In this document: positions 17,161-26,348 of the stretch, piece after piece
Numbering within the stretch: position 1 is the stretch's first letter
Layout of the letters: each line of letters opens with the position of its first letter
Assembly: GCF_900156305.1 (NCBI RefSeq)
Contig: NZ_FTPL01000001.1
Coordinates: forward strand, 868,001-932,000
Origin: Edaphobacillus lindanitolerans
GTDB lineage: Bacteria > Bacillota > Bacilli > Bacillales_A > Planococcaceae
Direction of reading: 5' to 3'
Length of the DNA stretch: 64,000 nt
Made by a program: the position numbers and the translations under genes
Notes under the pieces: generated by a model
Seen by the model: only the letters and a program-made list of their open reading frames with translations
The model's database searches: none
What the model was told of the DNA's origin: nothing

Positions 17161-17629
17161 CCTCGCGCATCTCCTTTTTCAATGAATTGCTATGTTCCAT
17201 TTTCTAAAAATAATACTATAGTCCTAATAAAACCTTCAAAACGTCCAAAACAGAATAAAATTGAACATTCATAGATAAGCACTTATACCCATTCTATAAT
17301 TAAAAATAAACAACGTTGCCTCATGGCAAACGCTGTTCCTCTCAATCTAATGAAGGGACATGACTTTATTTTACTTATATATATTAGCAACAATTTGGTG
17401 GCTGGACAAACTCTATGTGTGTACAACAATCAACTTTTTCATTCTCCCCCCTACTCCCCAATCCTCTCTCGGATTCCCTGATTTCATTTTGACTTTATAG
17501 GAGTTCCTTTCCCTTGTGTCGAAATAGTTCGATATCCGGAATAGACTTTTACAGCAAGACGCCGCCAGGCTCCTTGACCCGGCCCGACTCCAGCCCGGAC
17601 AGTTCATTTATATAGAAGGAGGAAATACC
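17161..17629. other. AT-rich intergenic region with an orphan hairpin and a nine-codon frame
   Basis: No full gene is visible in these 469 bp. On the minus strand a nine-codon frame (MKKLIVVHT, ATG at about 17439) sits behind a G-rich ribosome-like site. About 80 nt later an intrinsic-terminator-like hairpin (17294-17332, arms around a TCAT/ATGA loop) is followed by a T-rich tract. This could be a decayed gene, a leader peptide or a small RNA. Near the right end, a TCGAA/TTCGA dyad (17519-17532) precedes the strong AGGAGG of the plus-strand aminotransferase gene. Confidence 0.4.
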
Positions 17630-18889
17630 ATGTCCGCATACCCGATGGACGAGATCCGCAGCCAGTTTCCGGCGCTCGGACGTACGTACAACGGACTGCC
17701 TGCCGTATTCCTGGACGGCCCGGGTGGTTCACAGGTCTTAAAAGGGGCCATGGACGCTATGGTCCGCTACATGACAAACGGCACGGCCAATCTGCACGGC
17801 CAATTTCCGACAAGCCGGGAAACGGAAAAAATGATCCAGGAAACCCGGGAGGCTGTGGCCGACCTTGTCAATGCCCGTCCCGAAGAGGTGGCCTTCGGCC
17901 AGAATGCGACGTCCCTGGCATTCTCCGTCGCCCGTGCGCTGAGCCGGGACTGAAAGCCCGGTGATGAAATTGTTCTGACAGAGATGGACCATCCCGCAAA
18001 CATCGACCCCTGGCTGTCCGCTGCAGAGGATAAGGGCGTCAAGGTCAACTGGATCGGGGTGGACCCAGCTACACTCACGCTGGACCTGACGGGATTGGAT
18101 GATCTGATCCATGACCGGACCCGGCTCGTCGCCGTCACGCTTGCCTCCAATGCAGTCGGCACAGTCCCCGATCTGCGGCAGATCATACAGTTGGCGAAAA
18201 AGAACGGGGCCATCACCTCCGTCGACGCTGTTCATGCGGTTCCGCATATGGCCATCGACCGTGAAGAGATCGGTGCCGACATTTTGTTCTTTTCCGCCTA
18301 CAAGTTTTTCGGGCCGCATATCGGAATGGCCGTCATCCGGACACCGGTCTTCGGGACCCTCAAGCCATACAAGGTCGGGCCGTCGGACAGTCGCTATCCG
18401 GACAATTTACAGACCGGCACCCAGAACTTTGCGGCGATCGCGGGGGTGAAGGCGGCCATCGGATTCATTGAAAGCCTTGGCAACGGCCATACCCGGCGGG
18501 AGCGGATCATGGACGGCTACCGGCAGATCGAAGAACACGAAAATCGTCTCGCAAACCGGATCCGGCAAGCCTTTTCCGGGATCGAGGGGATCCGTCTTTA
18601 TCAAGCTCCCGACCCCGTCATGAAAACACCGACGCTCGCATTCACGGTAGATGGCCTGTCTCCTGCCGAGTTCAGCCGGAGAATGGCCGAAGAGCACGCC
18701 ATTTTCGTTGCAGACGGCCACTTTTACGCCACCCGCCTTGCGGAGCGGGCCGGAGTCCTTGAGGACGGCAGCTGGATCCGGGCAGGGCTTGCCCCCTATA
18801 CGACCGAAAATGAAGTGGACCGGTTCATCGAGGCCACACGGCAGATCACCCGGACACCCGTCCTTCCATCCGGCAAGGTGACTTCATGA
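17630..18889 (+). pseudogene. Class V aminotransferase (cysteine-desulfurase-like), interrupted by an in-frame TGA
   Basis: The frame from 17630 to 18889 encodes a complete 419-codon PLP enzyme except for a TGA at 17951-17953 (codon 108): ALSRD-stop-KPGDEIVLTEMDHPANIDPW continues in the same frame. Related proteins commonly have Trp or another residue here, and TGG to TGA is a single change. The rest is intact: FLDGPGGSQV start, NATSLAFSV, SVDAVHAVPHM, and the PLP-binding Lys in FSAYKFFGPH. It resembles the VC1184-type subfamily of cysteine-desulfurase-like proteins rather than true SufS. The start has a near-perfect AAGGAGG. A restart at ATG 17984 has no ribosome site and would lack 118 residues. 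The stop overlaps the M20 gene by 4 nt. Confidence 0.82.
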
Positions 18890-20094
18890 GCGGACGGACA
18901 TCACTGCAGCCGGCAACCGATCAGATCCGGAACCAAGTCATCGGCTGGCGCCGGCATCTGCATCGGCACCCTGAGCTGTCCTTTGAAGAAATCGAGACTT
19001 CCCGTTTTGTCCGGGAGACCCTTGAATCCTTTCCCGGGCTCGAGATTTCAAATCCGACTCCGACAAGCGTGATGGCCAGGCTGGCCGGGAACAAACCTGG
19101 AAAGACCCTCGCCATCCGTGCGGACATGGATGCCCTGCCGATCACGGAAGAGAATGATTTCGAATTCAGATCCATCCATCCGGGCAAGATGCACGCCTGC
19201 GGACATGACGGACACACCGCCATCCTCCTCGGTGCAGCGAGTGTCCTATCCGGACTGAAGGACGAGATCCCGGGTGAAATCCGCTTCATCTTCCAGCACG
19301 GCGAAGAGCAGCTTCCGGGCGGTGCGGATGAGATGGTCCGCGCAGGGGTCATGGACGGGGTCGATGCGGTGATCGGGGCCCACCTCTGGTCACCGATCGA
19401 GACGGGCAACGTGTTTACGAAAGCGGGGCCGCTCATGGCGGCGGCAGACATCTTCCGCATCCAGATCCGCGGACAGGGCGGCCACTCCGCTGTCCCCCAT
19501 GAGACGATCGATGCACTCGCTGTCGGGACCCAGGTGGTGAACAACCTGCAGCATATTCTGTCGCGGCAGACCGATCCGTTTGAATCGCTTGTCGTCTCCG
19601 TCACCAAATTCACGGCCGGCACATCACACAGCATCATTCCGGACACTGCGGAAATTGTCGGATCCGTCCGGTCGTTCAACGAGGGGATCCGCCGGCAGGT
19701 TCCCGCTCAGATGGAACGGATCATCGGCGGGGTCACCGCTGCACACGGCGCAACCTATGAACTGGACTACGAATACGGATACAGCCCGGTCCTCAACGAT
19801 GAGGCCGTCACCCGCATGATGGAGGAGACAGTCCGGGAAGTGCTCGGGGAGGAACATCTCCTCCGGATGAATCCGATGATGATCAGCGAGGATTTCTCCC
19901 GGTATCAGAAGGAAGCCCCGGGATGCTTCTTCCTCATCGGTGCAGGAAATCAGGAGAAAGGAATTGTCTGGCCGCATCATCATCCCAAATTCACGATTGA
20001 CGAAGAATCGCTGGATATCGGAGTTCGGCTGTTCGTGGATGCAGCCCTGAGAATTCTCGGCTGCCGGACCGGCGAGGCCGCCATAATCAAATAA
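18886..20094 (+). CDS. M20-family amidohydrolase (HipO/aminoacylase-like)
   Basis: The 402-aa protein has the M20D signature. RADMDALPITEEN, HACGHDGHTAILLGAA, the HGEEQLPGG region and the C-terminal MMISEDFSRYQKEAPGCFF supply the His, Asp, Glu and Cys ligands for two metal ions. The dimerisation domain carries GQGGHSAVPHETIDAL. Relatives remove acyl groups from amino acids or hydrolyse amidated metabolites. ATG overlaps the aminotransferase stop (4 nt), so the two genes form a transcript that ends at the terminator at 20102-20149. No signal peptide. Confidence 0.9.
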   Translation: MSGRTSLQPATDQIRNQVIGWRRHLHRHPELSFEEIETSRFVRETLESFPGLEISNPTPTSVMARLAGNKPGKTLAIRADMDALPITEENDFEFRSIHPGKMHACGHDGHTAILLGAASVLSGLKDEIPGEIRFIFQHGEEQLPGGADEMVRAGVMDGVDAVIGAHLWSPIETGNVFTKAGPLMAAADIFRIQIRGQGGHSAVPHETIDALAVGTQVVNNLQHILSRQTDPFESLVVSVTKFTAGTSHSIIPDTAEIVGSVRSFNEGIRRQVPAQMERIIGGVTAAHGATYELDYEYGYSPVLNDEAVTRMMEETVREVLGEEHLLRMNPMMISEDFSRYQKEAPGCFFLIGAGNQEKGIVWPHHHPKFTIDEESLDIGVRLFVDAALRILGCRTGEAAIIK

Positions 20095-20101
20095 CAAAAA
20101 C

Positions 20102-20149
20102 AAAGACATCCGATGTCCGCTTTGCGGAACCGGATGTCTTTCTGTTTTT
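20102..20149 (+). terminator. Terminator between convergent genes
   Basis: AAAGACATCCG and CGGATGTCTTT arms (20102-20112, 20131-20141) with a GC-rich inner part, followed by TCTGTTTTT on the plus strand. It can serve both the M20 gene and the converging permease gene. Confidence 0.85.
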
Positions 20150-20176
20150 CCTGGATCTTCGACTTGGGATGCCTTC

Positions 20177-21550
20177 TTAAAACACCAGCCAGTGCGCTAT
20201 GAGCACGATGATCGGCAGTGTGATGATCGTCCGCTGCAAAAAGATGATGAGAAGTTCCCGGAAATTGACCGGGATATTGGATTTCAGGATCAGAATCCCG
20301 ATTTCGGACATGTAGATGAGCTGGGTGAGAGAAAGCGTGCCGACGACGAAGCGCGTCAGTTCGCTTTCGATGCCGCTTCCGATGACCGACGGGAGGAACA
20401 TGTCGGCAAATCCGACAAGCATCGTCGGTGCCGCTTCTCCCGCCTGCGGGATCTGCATGAGCTCGAGCACCGGCACGAGCGGGTAGGAGATCCACTGGAA
20501 CACCGGCGAGTACTCCGCAATGATCAATGCCAGCGCGCCGAGACTCATGACGAGCGGAATCAGTCCGAGCCAGATGTCGAGAACCGTTTCGACGCCGTCC
20601 TTGATCAGGGCTTTCGGCCCTTTTACCCGACTGGCTGTCGCAATTGCCTGTTTCCAGCCCCAGCTGAGACCGGTCTCACCCGCGGGGATCGCTTCATCGT
20701 TCCGCTTGGCAGACCCATCGAAATACGTATCGGCTTTTCTGGAGAGCGGCGGAATCCTCGGCATGATGATGGCCGCGATGATGCTGGCGACCGCGATCGT
20801 CAGGTAAAAGGGAATGAACAGATGACCCAGGCCGATGACATTCGCGACGACGAGCGAGAAGGCGACCGACGCGATGGAGAATGTGGTCGCAATCACGGCC
20901 GCTTCGCGTTTCGTGTAATACCCCTCATCATATTGCTTCATCGTGATGACGACCCCGACCGGTGCCGCGCCCATCCACGACGCGAGCGTGTCAATCGATG
21001 AACGGCCCGGCAAAGTGAATACCGGGCGCATGAACTTGGTCAGCATGGCACCGAAGAATTCCATGAGACCGAATTCCACGAGCAGCGGGAGCATGACACC
21101 CGCAAACAAAAACCATGTCAGCAGGACCGGTGCGAGATCAAACAGCACCACCCCGCCGGTCGCCCGGGAAGAGATGAACTCCGGGCCTGCGCTGAAATAA
21201 GCCATGAACCCGACCGCAAAGCCGAAAATCCGTGTGATCAAACCGAACGGCCCCACGAGGAACAGCGCTTTCCAGAAAGGCCGGTCCACGATGAACGCCG
21301 GCTTTGCAACAACGGTCACGACGGTCATCAGTGCGGTGAAGCCGAGCATCGCCAGGATGAATCCGGGAATCCAGGCTTCTCCCATTCCAAGCACTGATGA
21401 TGCGAGGATTCCGATGCCGATCGTGATCTCCCCGTTCCATCTGACCGGCACCAGGAACAGGAGAACCCCGATCAGTGACGGAATCAGAAACTTCCATACC
21501 GCGCTCTTCGCTGTTGCTTGTTCCCCCTTGTAAACAACGGACATGTTCAT
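20177..21550 (-). CDS. YjiH-family permease with nucleoside-recognition (Gate) domains
   Basis: The 457-aa protein has about 11 membrane segments. It resembles the YjiH family: SRATGGVVLFDLAPVLLTWFLFAG, then LASWMGAAPVGVVITMKQYDEGYYTKREA and the C-terminal IGSGIESELTRFVVGTLSLTQLIYMSEIGI. Gate domains are found in transporters related to nucleoside carriers; the substrate of this family is not established. It follows the class III aminotransferase by 17 nt on the same strand, so it probably imports the amine or omega-amino acid used by that enzyme, under the PAS-AAA+ regulator further upstream. Confidence 0.8.
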   Translation of the reverse strand: MNMSVVYKGEQATAKSAVWKFLIPSLIGVLLFLVPVRWNGEITIGIGILASSVLGMGEAWIPGFILAMLGFTALMTVVTVVAKPAFIVDRPFWKALFLVGPFGLITRIFGFAVGFMAYFSAGPEFISSRATGGVVLFDLAPVLLTWFLFAGVMLPLLVEFGLMEFFGAMLTKFMRPVFTLPGRSSIDTLASWMGAAPVGVVITMKQYDEGYYTKREAAVIATTFSIASVAFSLVVANVIGLGHLFIPFYLTIAVASIIAAIIMPRIPPLSRKADTYFDGSAKRNDEAIPAGETGLSWGWKQAIATASRVKGPKALIKDGVETVLDIWLGLIPLVMSLGALALIIAEYSPVFQWISYPLVPVLELMQIPQAGEAAPTMLVGFADMFLPSVIGSGIESELTRFVVGTLSLTQLIYMSEIGILILKSNIPVNFRELLIIFLQRTIITLPIIVLIAHWLVF

Positions 21551-21567
21551 TCCCCCTTGTATTTAAT

Positions 21568-22908
21568 TCAGCGCGGGTCACCGCACTCCTGAAGAACCGC
21601 TTCCAGCATATCGAGCCCCTCATCGATCTGTTCCTTTGTGACGGTCAGCGGCGGGATCATGCGGATCACTTCCCCCGAATTGCCGCACAGGTAGAACAGG
21701 ACTCCCTTTTCCAGACACCGGTCGAGCACATCCATGACCGCCGCACCATCCGGCTCCCCTGTCTTCGGATCCTGAAGTTCGATGCCGATCATCAGGCCGG
21801 TTCCCCGCACGTCACGGATGACCGGATGAGTTTCTTTGATTTGCGTGAGACGCTCCATTGCGTACGCGCCCATTTCGCGCGAGTTCTCGATCAGCTTTTC
21901 TTCCTTCAGCACCTCAAGCGAAGCGAGCGCGGCGGAGCAGGCGATCGGATTCCCCCCGAAGGTGGTGCCGTGGGAACCGAGCGGCCACTGCTCCATCAGC
22001 TCCTTTGAAGCGACAGTCGCGCTCAGCGGAAGACCGGCTGCAATGCCTTTCGCAATCGCCATGATGTCCGGCCTAACCCCGAATGTCTGCGCCGCGAACC
22101 AGTCGCCCGTCCGGCCGAACCCGGTCTGCACTTCATCGAATATGAGCAGGATGCCATGCCGGTCGCAGATCTCCCGGATCTTCTTCAACCACGATTTCGG
22201 CGGGATGATGTATCCTCCTTCACCGAGCACTGGCTCAACGATCATGCAGGCGACTTCCGACGGATCGACCTGATGGGCAAATAGGCGCTTCGCATCCCGC
22301 TCAAGCTTTTCTGCAAAGAATACTTCCGGGTCCGCCCCCTCGGGCAGGTCTTCAGGAAGTGCGTACGGCAGCTGATACGTCAGCCACGACGGCTGCAGAT
22401 GCTTGCGATATTTGCTTTTCGACGTCGTGACGCTGAGCGCTCCGATCGACCGGCCGTGGAAGCAGCCGGTGAACGATACCGCGTACGGCCGTTTTGTCAC
22501 GTACTTCGCGAGCTTCAGCGCACCCTCGATCGCCTCCGTCCCGCTGTTCGCAAAGAAGAAATTATCGAGTTTCGGCGGCAGCACCTGCTGCAGCTCATAC
22601 GCCAGCTTCAGAATCGATTCATAGATGATGACGCCGGACGGCCCGTGGACAAGATGGTCCGCACTGTTCTTGATCGCCTCGACGACCTTCGGATGCCGGT
22701 GCCCGACGTTTTCGACCGCAATCCCCGACGTAAAGTCCAGATACCTGCGTCCATCCGCTCCGTAGTAATAACAGCCCTCGGCCTTCACGACGGGCAGGTT
22801 CGGATGGTCCTTCGCCATACTCGGTGCAAGGAAGTTCCCGATGTTGCCGACCATCGATGTCCAGTCCGGCTGTGCTTCTGTCATGCTTGATTCCAGTTGC
22901 TTTGTCAT
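21568..22908 (-). CDS. Class III aminotransferase (4-aminobutyrate/omega-amino-acid type)
   Basis: The 446-aa PLP enzyme shows the family features in order: [55 protein letters not shown], the cofactor Asp in [15 protein letters not shown], the PLP Lys in [15 protein letters not shown] and the [19 protein letters not shown] loop. The closest layout is GABA aminotransferase, although taurine, beta-alanine or diamine substrates are possible. GGAGG lies 7 nt before the ATG. It leads a two-gene operon with the YjiH permease. Repeat array C lies 83 bp upstream, and the PAS-AAA+ regulator gene precedes it. Confidence 0.88.
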   Translation of the reverse strand: MTKQLESSMTEAQPDWTSMVGNIGNFLAPSMAKDHPNLPVVKAEGCYYYGADGRRYLDFTSGIAVENVGHRHPKVVEAIKNSADHLVHGPSGVIIYESILKLAYELQQVLPPKLDNFFFANSGTEAIEGALKLAKYVTKRPYAVSFTGCFHGRSIGALSVTTSKSKYRKHLQPSWLTYQLPYALPEDLPEGADPEVFFAEKLERDAKRLFAHQVDPSEVACMIVEPVLGEGGYIIPPKSWLKKIREICDRHGILLIFDEVQTGFGRTGDWFAAQTFGVRPDIMAIAKGIAAGLPLSATVASKELMEQWPLGSHGTTFGGNPIACSAALASLEVLKEEKLIENSREMGAYAMERLTQIKETHPVIRDVRGTGLMIGIELQDPKTGEPDGAAVMDVLDRCLEKGVLFYLCGNSGEVIRMIPPLTVTKEQIDEGLDMLEAVLQECGDPR

Positions 22909-22990
22909 GATGCATCCTCCTGTTCATGGAACATGTTATATCTTGGTGTGTTGCAGCTCCGCGGTGTTTGGTTCTCATCCCGTAGCGTCG

Positions 22991-23195
22991 GAGACCCTAC
23001 CTTTCGTGCTTGAGTCCCTACCAAACGGGGGTGAGTCCCTACTTTCATACTCGAGTCCCTACCTCTCGTATTCGAGACGCTTCGGGGGCGAATCGCTACC
23101 TTGCACATTCGAACCGCCACCAACTCGGGGATGAATCCCTCCCAATCGCTGCTGAGTCCCTACCTTTTACACCCGAGTCGCTACCTCCGCCACTT
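22991..23195 (+). repeat. Array C: about ten 21-bp-type imperfect tandem repeats
   Basis: Units start at GAGA/GAGT/GAAT/GAAC anchors at 22991, 23012, 23033, 23053, 23074, 23090, 23111, 23133, 23154 and 23175. Spacings are 21, 21, 20, 21, 16, 21, 22, 21 and 21. Most units read GAGTC(C/G)CTACC with a variable half. The array occupies most of the gap between the PAS-AAA+ regulator and the aminotransferase, ending 83 bp from the aminotransferase start, oriented like arrays A and B. Confidence 0.85.
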
Positions 23196-23236
23196 TAATC
23201 AGCACCCATCCGCAACTTTCCGGGTGAAGTCCTGAT

Positions 23237-24592
23237 TCAAGTGTCTTCATATTTCTTCAGCTTCCGCACGACCGACGGCTGGCTGATGCCGAGTTGCTTC
23301 GCCATTTCCGTTGTTGTGCCGTATCGCTGCTTCGCGATTTTCAGCACCCGTTTCTCCACACTTTCAAGGATGCTCGGCAGCGACCGTCCGTCAAGCCCGA
23401 TATCGGACAGTGTCGATGCCGGAGCGAGCCGGTATTCCATCGGGAGGTGATCCGGCCGGAGTACCTGCTCCCTTCCCGATACGACGAGCCGTTCCATCAC
23501 GTTCTGCAGCTCATCGATATTGCCCGGCCACGGCAGGTTCATGAGGGCATCGAACAGCTCCTGGGACAGCTCTCTCTCCCTGGCGTGCTTCTCATTGAAT
23601 ACCTCCAGGAAATGTGGGATCAGCAACGTCAGATCCTCCCGTCGTTCCATCAGCGGGCGTAATTCGATCGGCACAATCTGCAGCATGTAATACAGCTCGC
23701 AGAGAAACTCCCCGTCCTTCACCGCCCCGGCCAGATCCCCTTCCGCTGAACAGATGAGCCGCACATCAAACGGGACCATCTCGGGCCCGTCTCCGACCCG
23801 GAACTCTTTGTCCTTCAGGAGCGCTGCCAGCCGGGTCTGCAGATGAAGCGGCAGCCGGTCGATTCCCTCAAGATACAGCGTCCCGCCGTCCGCAACCGAC
23901 AGCAACCCGATCTTTTCCCGTCCGTCACCGACGAGTTCCCGCTCAAACAGCGCTTCCGGAATCGTGCGGCAGTCGAGCGACAAGAACGCCTGATCCTTTC
24001 GCCCGCTCCGTTTATGAATTTCCTTTGCCAGCGTCGACTTCCCCGTTCCATGCTCGCCGTACACCATCACGGGCACATCGAGCTCCGCCACTTCAAAACC
24101 GGTCGAAAACGCTTCCAAAGACGGTCGGGATGAGAGAATGAGGCCCGATGTCTCCACCGTCTCCTTCCGCAGTCGGCTCAGCTCTTCCTTGAGGCTCGCC
24201 ATCTCCGCTTCCAGCCCATCCAGATACTCCTGGATCACGAGCAGCTCTGACCACTCATACGAATAACTGACGACAAACTCCACATCCCCCGCCCCGTCGA
24301 ACAGCGGAAATCCCATGATCAGTTCGCGGCTGCCGGACGGCGTCTCCTGAACGAGCACCACCTTCTTCTTTTCTTTCATGACAAGCGGTGTTATCGCCGG
24401 AGTGAAAATCCCCCGCTCCTCCAGATCATAGACGGATGCGCCCAGCAACTCTTCGGGCGTCAGGCCATAATGAGCTCCGCTCTGTTTCGATGCCTTGATG
24501 ATGATTCCGTCACGGTTTGTGACGATCAAGTCTTCCTGGGAAGAATCGAATACTTCCGGAGTCGGATTGGACTCCAAGTAAAAAGATGACAT
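23237..24592 (-). CDS. PAS-AAA+-HTH regulator of the sigma-54-activator superfamily, degenerate ATPase
   Basis: The 451-aa protein has an N-terminal PAS domain (about 15-118), a short coiled coil (120-146), an AAA+ domain (about 160-390; Walker A GEHGTGKS at 179-186) and a Fis-type helix-turn-helix (about 425-447; EMAKQLGISQPSVVRKL). Key residues are missing. The sigma-54-contacting GAFTGA loop is absent (ELVGDGREKIGLL, 219-231). Walker B is YLEGID instead of FLDEIG (D to E, E to G). Both arginine-finger positions are changed (FLCELYYML instead of FREDLYYRL). It therefore probably regulates through ordinary RNA polymerase, as TyrR does. It lies directly upstream of the aminotransferase/permease pair and likely controls it in response to a PAS-bound ligand. 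Confidence 0.87.
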   Translation of the reverse strand: MSSFYLESNPTPEVFDSSQEDLIVTNRDGIIIKASKQSGAHYGLTPEELLGASVYDLEERGIFTPAITPLVMKEKKKVVLVQETPSGSRELIMGFPLFDGAGDVEFVVSYSYEWSELLVIQEYLDGLEAEMASLKEELSRLRKETVETSGLILSSRPSLEAFSTGFEVAELDVPVMVYGEHGTGKSTLAKEIHKRSGRKDQAFLSLDCRTIPEALFERELVGDGREKIGLLSVADGGTLYLEGIDRLPLHLQTRLAALLKDKEFRVGDGPEMVPFDVRLICSAEGDLAGAVKDGEFLCELYYMLQIVPIELRPLMERREDLTLLIPHFLEVFNEKHARERELSQELFDALMNLPWPGNIDELQNVMERLVVSGREQVLRPDHLPMEYRLAPASTLSDIGLDGRSLPSILESVEKRVLKIAKQRYGTTTEMAKQLGISQPSVVRKLKKYEDT

Positions 24593-24708
24593 ATTGGACC
24601 GGCACCTCCTCGGTTTAATTATTCACTTTTGTCTGTTTATTTAGATATGAATAGGAGTATACAGGGATTGAGATCTAAAAGCAATAGTGCGCAGCTTCAT
24701 CTCCCAAC

Positions 24709-24733
24709 AAAAAAAGCCCCCTAATAGGGGCTC
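24709..24733 (-). terminator. Terminator of the XRE-cupin regulator gene
   Basis: A compact hairpin (AGCCCC...GGGGCT, 24715-24732) is followed by TTTTTTT on the minus strand, 43 nt after the stop codon at 24776. Confidence 0.85.
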
Positions 24734-24775
24734 AGTATATTATAGATGTGATGCTATAAGCAGGTTCGAAAGCCA

Positions 24776-25312
24776 TCAATCCGCTCCATTTGTACTGACC
24801 ACGAGCAGCACCACCGGCTTGTCGGTCTCGTTATACCAGGTGTGCTTCTTCGATGAATCAATATGAAGAGATTCATGCGGATAAAGGGTTTCTTCATGAC
24901 CCTCGAGCATTACTTTCAGTTCGCCTTCCAGTACATAAACAAATTCCTGCCCTTGGTGAGAGTATGGGGCTGTCTGGGATTCGCCTGCTTTCAGTTCGAT
25001 CCGGGCGGGAATGAACATCGGCTGGTCCAGATCACCTGCCAGGCTAGTGTATGTAAAGTTCGGCTGGTCTGCACTTTTTTTCAGCGATCTCTTTTTGATC
25101 GGTGAATCCGCTTCCGGTTCAAAGAAGAAATTTACGCTCACTCCGAGGGCTTCCGCAATCTTCCGGAGCGAGGTGAATGTGATGGTGCTGATCCCGCGTT
25201 CAACTTGTGACAGAAAACTTACGGACAGTCCGCTCCGCTCACTCAGTTCGCGCAGCGTCATTTTTCGTTCTTTGCGAATCCGTTTGAACTCTTCCCCGAT
25301 TTGATTATCCAT
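24776..25312 (-). CDS. XRE-family regulator with C-terminal cupin domain
   Basis: The 178-aa protein has an N-terminal lambda-repressor-type helix-turn-helix (about 8-62; MTLRELSERSGLSVSFLSQVERG) and a cupin_2 barrel (about 105-175; YSHQGQEFVYVLEGELKVMLEGHEETLYPHESLHIDSSKKHTWYN). This is the PuuR/SinR-like architecture of small-molecule-sensing repressors; the two cupin motifs include the His and Glu that could bind a metal. It is separate from the TRAP operon: a terminator stands between them, but both face the same way. Regulation of the neighbouring TRAP/lyase genes is possible but unproven. Confidence 0.9.
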   Translation of the reverse strand: MDNQIGEEFKRIRKERKMTLRELSERSGLSVSFLSQVERGISTITFTSLRKIAEALGVSVNFFFEPEADSPIKKRSLKKSADQPNFTYTSLAGDLDQPMFIPARIELKAGESQTAPYSHQGQEFVYVLEGELKVMLEGHEETLYPHESLHIDSSKKHTWYNETDKPVVLLVVSTNGAD

Positions 25313-25390
25313 GAACCATCACTCCCCTTGCATTGTCCCCGCTTTGCAATCCATTCTATCATCACTGTGCTAATTATTGTCTTTAATCAT

Positions 25391-25421
25391 AAATCCCGGA
25401 GCAGCTGTCACTCCGGGATTT
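25391..25421 (-). terminator. Terminator of the TRAP/lyase operon
   Basis: Perfect arms AAATCCCGGAG and CTCCGGGATTT (25391-25401, 25411-25421) enclose a 9-nt loop, directly after the lyase stop codon. Confidence 0.85.
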
Positions 25422-25428
25422 CCTCACA

Positions 25429-26328
25429 TTATTGTGTTACCATCAGCTCACCTAGTTCCTGCATATGCTGTTTCAACGTTTTTTCCTCGTCATCCGTGAG
25501 TCCCAACCTTGGTTTTCGAGGCGGTCCTCCGGCCAATCCCTTCAGTTCCATCGCTCGTTTTGCAACCTGCACATACTTGCCCGAACCCTCAAGGAAATTA
25601 CAGAGCGGCAAAAGTTGATCATAGATTTCCCATGCTTTTACAAGCTCTCCCGCTTCATAGGAATCATACAGTTTTTTCGCTGTCCGTGGAGCGATATTCC
25701 CGGCGACCGAAATCCACCCTGTCGCCCCTGCAAGGAACGATTCAAGGACCAGGTCATCCGCCCCGCAAAATGTCTTGATGAACCCCCCGCCCTGTCTCGA
25801 GATATCCCTCACATTCCGGATTTCCCCGCTTGACTCTTTGATGTGGGTAATGTTGCTCACATCTCTTCCCACTTTGAGAATGGTCTCCACCGAAATGTTC
25901 ACCCCGCTTGTAAACGGGTTGTTGTAAATCATGACCGGAAGAGAGACCGAGTCTGCCACAGCCTTGAAGTGCTCGTAGATTTCATGTTCCGTCGGATGGG
26001 CATAGTATGAATTGATCAGAAGCGCCCCGTCAGCACCCGCCTGTTCTGCCTGCCGTGTATATTCGATGGCATCAGCCGTCGTTTCCGCCGCTGTCCCCAC
26101 AATGAGCGGCAGGCGGCCGTTCACCTGCTTGACCGCCACTTCCACTGCCTTGAACCGCTCTTCTTTCGTCAGGCTGACGAACTCGCCTGTGCTGCCGTTG
26201 ATGGCCAGGCCGTCCACACCTTCTCCGATGTAATACTCGATGTTCTCCGCAAAGCCTTTCCAGTCTATGCTTTCATCCTCATTCATCGGTGTGACGAGCA
26301 CAGGATAGACTCCCTTAAATTCTTTCAT
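25429..26328 (-). CDS. DapA/NanA-family aldolase or dehydratase (DHDPS superfamily)
   Basis: The protein (299 aa from ATG 26328, which has GGGGG 8 nt upstream; the frame opens at 26343) is a class I TIM-barrel lyase. GVYPVLVTPM starts the barrel. INGSTGEFVSLT is the carboxylate-binding GxTGE motif, Tyr in MIYNNPF is the proton relay, and the Schiff-base Lys is in HIKESSGEIRN. Members include dihydrodipicolinate synthase, N-acetylneuraminate lyase and 2-keto-3-deoxy-acid enzymes. It closes an operon with a TRAP transporter rather than lysine genes, so a catabolic keto-acid lyase is more likely than DapA itself. It starts about 20 nt after dctM. Confidence 0.87.
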   Translation of the reverse strand: MKEFKGVYPVLVTPMNEDESIDWKGFAENIEYYIGEGVDGLAINGSTGEFVSLTKEERFKAVEVAVKQVNGRLPLIVGTAAETTADAIEYTRQAEQAGADGALLINSYYAHPTEHEIYEHFKAVADSVSLPVMIYNNPFTSGVNISVETILKVGRDVSNITHIKESSGEIRNVRDISRQGGGFIKTFCGADDLVLESFLAGATGWISVAGNIAPRTAKKLYDSYEAGELVKAWEIYDQLLPLCNFLEGSGKYVQVAKRAMELKGLAGGPPRKPRLGLTDDEEKTLKQHMQELGELMVTQ

Positions 26329-26348
26329 CTTTAAAACCCCCATTAAAT

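Noticed and set aside
17951-17953. Selenocysteine codon
   Set aside because: The position is not a catalytic Cys in this family, no SECIS-like hairpin follows directly, and the change is explained by TGG to TGA.
22909-22990. Sigma-54 (-24/-12) promoter before the aminotransferase
   Set aside because: No GG-N10-GC element with proper flanks was found in the gap, consistent with the regulator lacking GAFTGA.
22991-23195. CRISPR array
   Set aside because: Units are contiguous and vary internally; there are no unique spacers of constant length, and no cas genes.
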